From Alicyclobacillus pomorum DSM 14955 (GTDB lineage Bacteria; Bacillota; Bacilli; Alicyclobacillales; Alicyclobacillaceae): a DNA stretch of 64,000 bases. The position numbers and the translations under genes were made by a program. The stretch covers positions 1-64,000 of the forward strand of contig NZ_AXAR01000012.1 of assembly GCF_000472905.1 (NCBI RefSeq), in the 5' to 3' direction. Within the stretch, counting starts at the first letter, position 1. Every line of letters starts with the position of its first letter. The notes beneath the pieces were generated by a model that was not told the origin of the DNA, ran no database searches, and saw only the letters and a list, made by a program, of their open reading frames with translations. Below, piece after piece: positions 58,604 to 64,000 of the stretch.

Positions 58604-60103
58604 TCAAGGCTTACGACTCAATTTTTCGCTTTTCATGTGCTGGCTGAACCACTCGCGCAGTTCTCGACGCGCCACTTTTCCCGCGGCGTTGCGGGGCAAT
58701 TTGTCGAGACTCCACACGCGACGGGGGCGCTTATACCCGGCCAAGTGCTGACTTAGGTATTGGCGCAATCCCAATTCCGCGTTGGCTGCGTCGATGCCTT
58801 GTTTCCATACGATGACACACACTGGCACCTCACCGAGCCTATCATCTGGAATGCCAAACGCGCATACTTCTCGGACGCCTTCATATTGAAGGACAACCTG
58901 TTCAATTTCCGCAGGATATACGTTTACGCCACCGCAAATGATGAGGTCCGCTGCTCGGCCCGTGACGTGGAGGTACCCTTGTTCGTCCAGATAGCCCAGA
59001 TCCCCCGGTGCAAGGAAGCCGTCACGGCGTCGGATGTTCTGTTCAAGCAACTTTGCATCGCCGGCGTATCCTGCGAAGCCCATGCCGCTCTTGACCTGAA
59101 TTTCATCGTTCACAATGCGAATGCGGGCGGGGAAGAACGGACGGCCTACGGACTCGTACACGCTGGGATTATCGGACGGTGGACAGACGGAAACAAACCC
59201 GACCTCCGAGGAACCAAAATACTCGTACATGCGGGCGTTCGGGTACACCGATTGCCATGTGCGGCGGGTCTGCACGGGCATCTTGTCCCCAGCTGTCACG
59301 CACGTGAGCGGCTTGTCCGTCGCCCACTGTGGATTCTCCTCACACACGTCCAGTACCGAGCGGTACATGGCGGGGACCATGAAGATGGCGTTCACGTCCG
59401 ACTCGTTGAGCCGCTTTGCGGTGAGCGGAGGATTGAAACGGTGCTGAAGTTCTACTGTGCCTCCGATGAATAGCACGTGAAGCGCCGCGATGAGGGAGGC
59501 AGAGTAGCAGAGCGGTCCTGGGACGAGCAGGACGGTCGACTCGTTCATATGAAATTCCAGCGTCATACCGAAAAAGCTCTCTGTCCAGGAGCGGTGCGTG
59601 CGGAGCAACCCTTTCGGTGTACCCGTTGTGCCGGACGAGTAGCCGAGATAAAACACATCGTCGTCCGACAAACCCTCGTCGAGGGAGCGCGCTTCAGTAC
59701 CTGTGTGGCAAAGACTGCGAATTTCCTCGAGCGAGATGCCGTCCGAGTCTGGCGAGAGACTGCTCGTTACCCACAGGCCGTCGTCGCGATGCACAATCAC
59801 TCGCCAGGGACGCATCTGCTGCAGGATAGCGTCGTTCTCCTCCACAGTGAGTCGTGGGTTCATGGGTGCCACCACAAACCCCGCGTGAGCCAGGCCGAGG
59901 AACAATTCCAAGTAGGTGACGCTATTCTCCAGGTGAAGTGCGACGACGTCGCCGGGTCTGCCACCCAGCGCGCGGAATGCCTGGCCAACATTGTGAATGC
60001 CCGCAGCCAACTCGCCATACGTCAATGCCTCATCGGTGGTTCGGACGGCCACCTTGCCTGGATCATATCCTGCTTTCCACAAGACACCGTCTGCAATGCG
60101 CAT
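58604..60103 (-). CDS. acyl-CoA ligase (AMP-forming)
   Basis: 499-aa cytoplasmic ANL-family ligase. Motifs are the P-loop YLGYSSGTTGTPKGLLRTH, YEYFGSSEVGFV, APGDLGYLDEQGYLHVTGR, ADLIICGGVNVYPAEIE and the C-terminal catalytic Lys in LPRNAAGKVARRELR. It would activate a carboxylic acid to acyl-CoA; the substrate is unknown. The ATG at 60103 lies two bases after the thiolase stop; a GTG at 60127 overlaps it. It is the last gene of the nitronate monooxygenase-thiolase-ligase operon. A CTTGAC/GTCAAG hairpin follows. Confidence 0.9.
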   Translation of the reverse strand: MRIADGVLWKAGYDPGKVAVRTTDEALTYGELAAGIHNVGQAFRALGGRPGDVVALHLENSVTYLELFLGLAHAGFVVAPMNPRLTVEENDAILQQMRPWRVIVHRDDGLWVTSSLSPDSDGISLEEIRSLCHTGTEARSLDEGLSDDDVFYLGYSSGTTGTPKGLLRTHRSWTESFFGMTLEFHMNESTVLLVPGPLCYSASLIAALHVLFIGGTVELQHRFNPPLTAKRLNESDVNAIFMVPAMYRSVLDVCEENPQWATDKPLTCVTAGDKMPVQTRRTWQSVYPNARMYEYFGSSEVGFVSVCPPSDNPSVYESVGRPFFPARIRIVNDEIQVKSGMGFAGYAGDAKLLEQNIRRRDGFLAPGDLGYLDEQGYLHVTGRAADLIICGGVNVYPAEIEQVVLQYEGVREVCAFGIPDDRLGEVPVCVIVWKQGIDAANAELGLRQYLSQHLAGYKRPRRVWSLDKLPRNAAGKVARRELREWFSQHMKSEKLSRKP

Positions 60104-60105
60104 GG

Positions 60106-61274
60106 CTACAGCTTCACCTGCTCCCACAGTGTTGCAATGCCGAGCCCGCCACCCACCCCCATGGTGGTGAGACCCAACAATCCGTTTCGACGCATCATGT
60201 CGTGAACGAGATGTGTGACCAAAACGGCACCGGAGGCTCCGTATGGATGGCCCAATGCGATGGCGCCTCCGTTTACGTTGAGTTTGTCCAACGGGATGCG
60301 AAGCTCGTCCACACAGGCCAGCACCTGTGCAGCAAACGCTTCGTTGAATTCCACCAGATCAACGTCATGGCGAGGCCGTTCCGTTCAAGCAATTTTTGCA
60401 CCGCAGGCACCGGGCCGATGCCAAGGTAGTTGGGATCCACACCGACGACGACTGAATCCACGTAGCGCAGGCCCGTCGTAAACCCCATCTCGCGCGCTTT
60501 GGCGGCAGAGACCATCAGACAGACACAGGCGCCGTCGCTGATGCCACAGGCGTTTCCGGCCGTGACTGTGCCATCTTGTACAAACACGGGAGGTAGACTG
60601 CCCAGCTTCTCGAGACTTGTGTCAGGGCGTGGCCCTTCGTCTGCCGTCACCGTGGTTCCATCCGTTCGTTGCACCGGTGCAATCTCGGCAGCCAGCAGAC
60701 CAGACTGTTGTGCCGCAACGGCTTTTTCGTGGCTGGCGAGGGCGAGTCTATCTTGCGCCTCCCGAGTGATACCGTACTTTCGCGCGACATTCTCGGCTGC
60801 CATGCCCATGTCTGGATCGCCAATGTGTTCCGGAGAAAAACGGGCGCGCTGGTAGACCCGAGGGCTGTCTCGGTAGAGGTTCATCGGCTTTTCCAGTTTC
60901 CACGGTGCGCGGCTGGAGCTTTCCACCCCACCCGCGAGATACACATGGCCGTGCCCGGACCGAATTTCTTGCGCGGCAAGGTGGATGGCTTGAAGTCCCG
61001 AGCCGCACTGCATGTCCACGGTGTAGCCAGGAACGTGGATGGGCAAACCAGCTTGCAGCAGAGACAGCCGCGCTACATTCCCTCCGGGACCGACGACATT
61101 GCCGAGGACCACGTTGTCCACGTGCGCTGGATTGAGAGCCGTCTCCTCGAGCAGGTTGCGTAACACGGTCGCCGCGAGATCCTCGACGGCGACGTCAGAC
61201 AAGGCGCCGCCTACCTTGCCGATGGGCGTCCGCTTCGCCCATACCACGACAGCCTCGTGTTCAGCGAGACGCAT
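60106..61274 (-). pseudogene. thiolase with one frameshift and altered active site
   Basis: Thiolase (acetyl-CoA acyltransferase). The first frame (61274 to about 60370) has the nucleophile Cys90 in VDMQCGSGLQAIHLAAQ and CGISDGACVCLMVSA. It then shifts, and the second frame continues [47 protein letters not shown]. One missing base near 60365 (GCCATGACGTTG) accounts for the break. The second catalytic cysteine, expected in the form CxGGG, is Gly in MGVGGG. The frameshift may be a sequencing error; if real, the operon lacks an active thiolase. Start and stop overlap or touch both neighbours. Confidence 0.8.
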
Positions 61275-62230
61275 TACAACCCCATCCGCCCAATTTTGTC
61301 TAACATCGTGCGCGCGGTCGTGATCATCTCGTCAAACAACTCAGCAACGGTCGGCACATTCCTGATGAGCCCCATCGATTGACCGGCCCAGGCAAACCCT
61401 TCGTCCATTCGCCCTTCAATGGCGGCGTGGCGATTTCGTTCACCGGAAATGAATGGCCTCAGTTTCTCCGCGGTGGTGCCTCTCCGTTCTTCTTCGAGAA
61501 TTTTTTCCACCCATTCTGACGGTAACACGCGGCCTGGAGCGCCGATGGTCCGTTTAATCACGATCGTATCGGTCTCCTGTCCGCGCACCAATGCTTCCTT
61601 GTAAGCAGAATGCGCGATACATTCCTTTGTGGCGACAAACCGAGTTCCCATTTCAATGCCTTCGGCCCCGAGCGCCAACGCCGCCAGAAAACCGCGCCCA
61701 TCGGCAATGCCGCCGCTCGCAATCACGGGAATCTGCACGGACTCCACGACGCGGGGAATGAGGACAATGGTTCCTGTATCAACTCGGCCGATGTGACCAC
61801 CACCTTCTTGGCCCACTGCCATCACAGCGTCTGCGCCCAAAGATTCCGCCTTTTGCGCTTGACGAACAGTGCCAACGAGAACGAGTTTTTTCACGGGACT
61901 GTTCTCGAGCCTCCGAAGGATGGGTTCCGGATTGCCGCCTGTCAACGAGATGGCCGATACGCCTTCTTCCAGCACCACATCGATAAAGTCGTCCACCGAT
62001 TTGTGCTGGCTAATGGCGATATTCACGCCGAATGGACGGTCGGTTAGAGATTTCGTCTTGCGAATTTCCTCCCGCAAGTGTTCAGGAGAGGGGAGTGAGG
62101 TTGCCGTGATTTGGCCCAAACCTCCAGCGTTCGAGACCGCCGATGCGAGTTCAGAATACGCCAGATTGGCGAGGCCACCTTGGATGATTGGATATGTAAT
62201 GCCCAACAATTCGGTCACACGCGTTTTCAT
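61274..62230 (-). CDS. nitronate monooxygenase / FabK-like FMN oxidoreductase
   Basis: 318-aa FMN-binding TIM barrel. PIIQGGLANLAYSELASAVS, GGLGQITATSL, SLTGGNPEPILRRL, AVGQEGGGHIGRV with the conserved His, VIASGGIADGRGFLAALALGAEGIEMGTRF are the family motifs. Nitronate monooxygenases detoxify alkyl nitronates; FabK enoyl-ACP reductases share these motifs and cannot be excluded. With acyl-CoA ligase and thiolase downstream, a role in acyl metabolism is attractive. ATG 62230 has GAAGGATGGG upstream. Its stop overlaps the thiolase start by one base. Confidence 0.85.
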   Translation of the reverse strand: MKTRVTELLGITYPIIQGGLANLAYSELASAVSNAGGLGQITATSLPSPEHLREEIRKTKSLTDRPFGVNIAISQHKSVDDFIDVVLEEGVSAISLTGGNPEPILRRLENSPVKKLVLVGTVRQAQKAESLGADAVMAVGQEGGGHIGRVDTGTIVLIPRVVESVQIPVIASGGIADGRGFLAALALGAEGIEMGTRFVATKECIAHSAYKEALVRGQETDTIVIKRTIGAPGRVLPSEWVEKILEEERRGTTAEKLRPFISGERNRHAAIEGRMDEGFAWAGQSMGLIRNVPTVAELFDEMITTARTMLDKIGRMGL

Positions 62231-62566
62231 GTTGTTTCCCATCCTTCTACGTCCGCTATGAAAAACGGACTTGTAATTGTGAACTTACAGTCAATACAGA
62301 GTTAACATACGTTGCGCCTCAGCGCAACCCATGGCAGTTGAACATCCGTGCCTATTTGATGGTCTGAGAGGGAAAATACAAGTAGATTGGGGTCATCATC
62401 GCGCGCGAAGCCGGTGGACGCGGATGCTTGCGAATGGACAGGGTAATCCTTGTGGAGAAAGCGCTGTGCCGCGAGTTCCGGAGACGCTAGAGTGGTCTCC
62501 GGATCCACTTCGCGACGTGCGATTGCACATTCGATTCCTTGTTCTTAGAAGAAATATCCATTAGAC
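62231..62566. other. intergenic stretch without a supported gene
   Basis: Several short frames exist on both strands but none has a ribosome site plus recognisable protein character. The stretch should hold the promoter of the minus-strand nitronate monooxygenase operon; I could not define it. Confidence 0.5.
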
Positions 62567-62597
62567 TGGGCCGTCCGCTGCCACTGCGGCCGGCCCA
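62567..62597. terminator. hairpin at the 3' end of the drug exporter
   Basis: TGGGCCG (62567-62573) and CGGCCCA (62591-62597), with an inner CCGC/GCGG stem; loop TGCCACT. It sits just downstream of the exporter's stop on the minus strand. Confidence 0.6.
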
Positions 62598-62615
62598 CAT
62601 TCAACTCGCGAACAA

Positions 62616-64000
62616 TCACTGGTTCATCTTGGCCGGCGCAGGCAACGCATGAATGGCCGTCTGCCTTTCCTTGCTCGCGGCCTTCTTAGCCCTTCTTAGG
62701 AACAGGGACATGATAAACGACACACAGGCGATGCCGGTGGCCACCAGAAAGGCGTCGTCGATTCCCTGTACCGTCGCCCGCTGCATGGCCATCCCGTATA
62801 GCATCTGCTGTGCTATCGCCATACCGGTTTGTAATGGCTGCCCGAGCTGCGCCGCCAGGCCTTGCGCCATGCTGTGCATCGTATAGTACATCTGGGGGTT
62901 CGTCGACGAGACGTTGTTCACGTACTGCGCGTAATGCAGAGTGGTACGGTTTGACATGACAGTGATGAGCAGCGACGTCCCGAGCGACGCGGCGACCATG
63001 CGCACAGTGTTCGCCGCCGCCGTGCCGTGGCTGTTCAGATGCCGCGGCAGGTGGTTCAATCCTGCCGTCATGATGGTCATCATCAAGAACGACATGCCGA
63101 ACATCCGGAACGTGTATACAATCATAACGTGCATGTATGTCGTATCCATGGTCAGATGGCCCAGTTCCCACGTCGTAGCGATGGTGATGAGCAGGCCGAA
63201 AATCGCCAACGGCCGTACCCCGATTTTGTCCAGCAAGGCGCCGGAAATCGGGGACATGATGCCCATCACAATGGCGCCCGGCAACAACAGTAAACCGGAA
63301 TCCAGCGGCGAATAGCCGCGGACGTTCTGGATGTAGATGGGCGTGAGAAGCGCCCCGCCGAACATGGCCATGTTGAGGACCGAGCTGACGCCGGCGGAGA
63401 GCGAGTACATGCCGTATTTGAATACGCGTAGGTTGAGCAACGGGTTTTCCGACGTCAGCTCCCGCCACACGAAAGCGGCGACGAAAATCACGCCGACGAT
63501 AAGGCTCACTCGTACCTCCGAACTGCCCCAGCCATTGTTCCCGGCTTCGCTGAATCCGTACAGCAGTGAACCCAAGCCGATGGTCGAGAAGAGAAAACTC
63601 CAAATTTCGAACTTCGGCTTCGTCACGTCCGTGACATTCCTCAGAAAGATGGCAGAGACGATGAGCGCGATGACGGCAATCGGGATCACGATGTAGAACA
63701 GCAACCGCCAGGAGTAATTTTGGATGATCCAGCCGGACAGGGTCGGTCCCACGGCGGGAGCGAAGAACATCGCGATACCGATAGTTCCCATCGCTTTGCC
63801 GCGCGTCTCCGGTGGGAACAAATTCAGGATGACCGTCATCATGAGCGGCATCATGGTGCCAGCCCCGGCGGCCTGTACAATGCGTCCGATGAGCATGACA
63901 CTGAATCCGGGCGACACTGCGCAGATGATGGATCCGACGGTAAAACACGACAGGGCGCCGAGAAACATTTGGCGCGTTGTGAACGTCGCCATCAGCCAGG
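62616..64000 (-). CDS. DHA2-family (EmrB/QacA) drug transporter, 5' end outside window
   Basis: Major facilitator superfamily exporter with 14 predicted segments; about 461 residues are visible. The frame stays open at the right edge of the window (...WLMATFTTRQMFLG), so the true start is upstream. The motif C region QAAGAGTMMPLMM and the antiporter stretch FAPAVGPTLSGWIIQNYSWRLLFYI are typical of DHA2 proteins. It ends in a basic cytoplasmic tail (RRAKKAASKERQ). Such exporters often pair with an upstream EmrA or TetR gene, which would lie outside the window. Confidence 0.9.
   Translation of the reverse strand, partial: WLMATFTTRQMFLGALSCFTVGSIICAVSPGFSVMLIGRIVQAAGAGTMMPLMMTVILNLFPPETRGKAMGTIGIAMFFAPAVGPTLSGWIIQNYSWRLLFYIVIPIAVIALIVSAIFLRNVTDVTKPKFEIWSFLFSTIGLGSLLYGFSEAGNNGWGSSEVRVSLIVGVIFVAAFVWRELTSENPLLNLRVFKYGMYSLSAGVSSVLNMAMFGGALLTPIYIQNVRGYSPLDSGLLLLPGAIVMGIMSPISGALLDKIGVRPLAIFGLLITIATTWELGHLTMDTTYMHVMIVYTFRMFGMSFLMMTIMTAGLNHLPRHLNSHGTAAANTVRMVAASLGTSLLITVMSNRTTLHYAQYVNNVSSTNPQMYYTMHSMAQGLAAQLGQPLQTGMAIAQQMLYGMAMQRATVQGIDDAFLVATGIACVSFIMSLFLRRAKKAASKERQTAIHALPAPAKMNQ

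Noticed and set aside
62686-63948. 420-codon minus-strand open frame
   Set aside because: Another frame of the drug exporter. It is His/Arg-rich and non-hydrophobic, while the chosen frame gives 14 membrane segments.

Overview
The window reads as chromosome of a spore-forming, low-to-moderate-GC Gram-positive bacterium (Bacillota), most likely an Alicyclobacillus-like member of the Bacillales. The evidence is the gene set: PerR, HPr kinase, a GlcT-type antiterminator with HPr/EI, KtrAB potassium uptake, PhoPR, an M-box magnesium riboswitch, a CotF-like spore coat protein, GatCAB and a HelD helicase. The genus is an inference; no 16S rRNA or other diagnostic marker is present.

Layout. 1-8.5 kb: end of isocitrate lyase, PerR, HprK, a UDG-like protein, M-box plus corA, the queuosine precursor genes queD-queE facing queC, and ktrB-ktrA. 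8.5-18 kb: a DUF47-Pit phosphate transport pair behind an 11-bp-phased Pho-box array, a frameshifted sigma factor, clpP, a lipoprotein L,D-transpeptidase, an amino acid permease, an HxlR regulator and phoPR. 18-28 kb: glcT, then a RAT/terminator leader and ptsH-ptsI-crr-nagA, an iron alcohol dehydrogenase, an O-methyltransferase, a YwrD-like gamma-glutamyltransferase and a DUF420 membrane protein. 28-33.4 kb: the most unusual locus, a minus-strand operon of a long-chain acyl-CoA synthetase carrying its own C-terminal membrane anchor and external coiled coil, followed by four single-pass membrane coiled-coil proteins. 33.5-38 kb: small membrane and spore proteins, then a TetR gene in front of a decayed ABC transporter and a decayed SCO gene, and tRNA-Pro(CGG). 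38-50 kb: housekeeping genes pcrA, ligA, a TagO-like transferase, gatCAB and an RlmCD-type methyltransferase, plus a GH-A-like barrel protein. 50-56.3 kb: an accessory graveyard with fragments of GNAT, UvrA, SRAP and SDR genes and a possible group IIC intron remnant, around an intact ArsR-SRPBCC fusion and helD. 56.3-57.5 kb: a compact three-gene cassette of two related tiny proteins and a membrane protein. 57.5-64 kb: a lipoprotein, a nitronate monooxygenase/thiolase/acyl-CoA ligase operon with a frameshifted thiolase, and the start-truncated end of a DHA2 drug exporter.

How parts connect. PhoPR (15.4-17.9 kb) would be the regulator of the Pho-box-bearing phosphate transport genes at 8.8-10.5 kb. 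HprK would phosphorylate Ser46 of the HPr encoded at 19.3 kb, and GlcT would read through the terminator directly ahead of that gene, so PTS expression and carbon signalling are both encoded here. A family of intergenic palindromic repeats with the core ATTTTGCAAATCGCT links at least six intergenic sites (8.5, 13.1, 15.2-15.4, 18.1, 28.0 and 33.5 kb). Two full copies have equal length and one compensatory base-pair change in the stem, so the element probably works as a folded structure.
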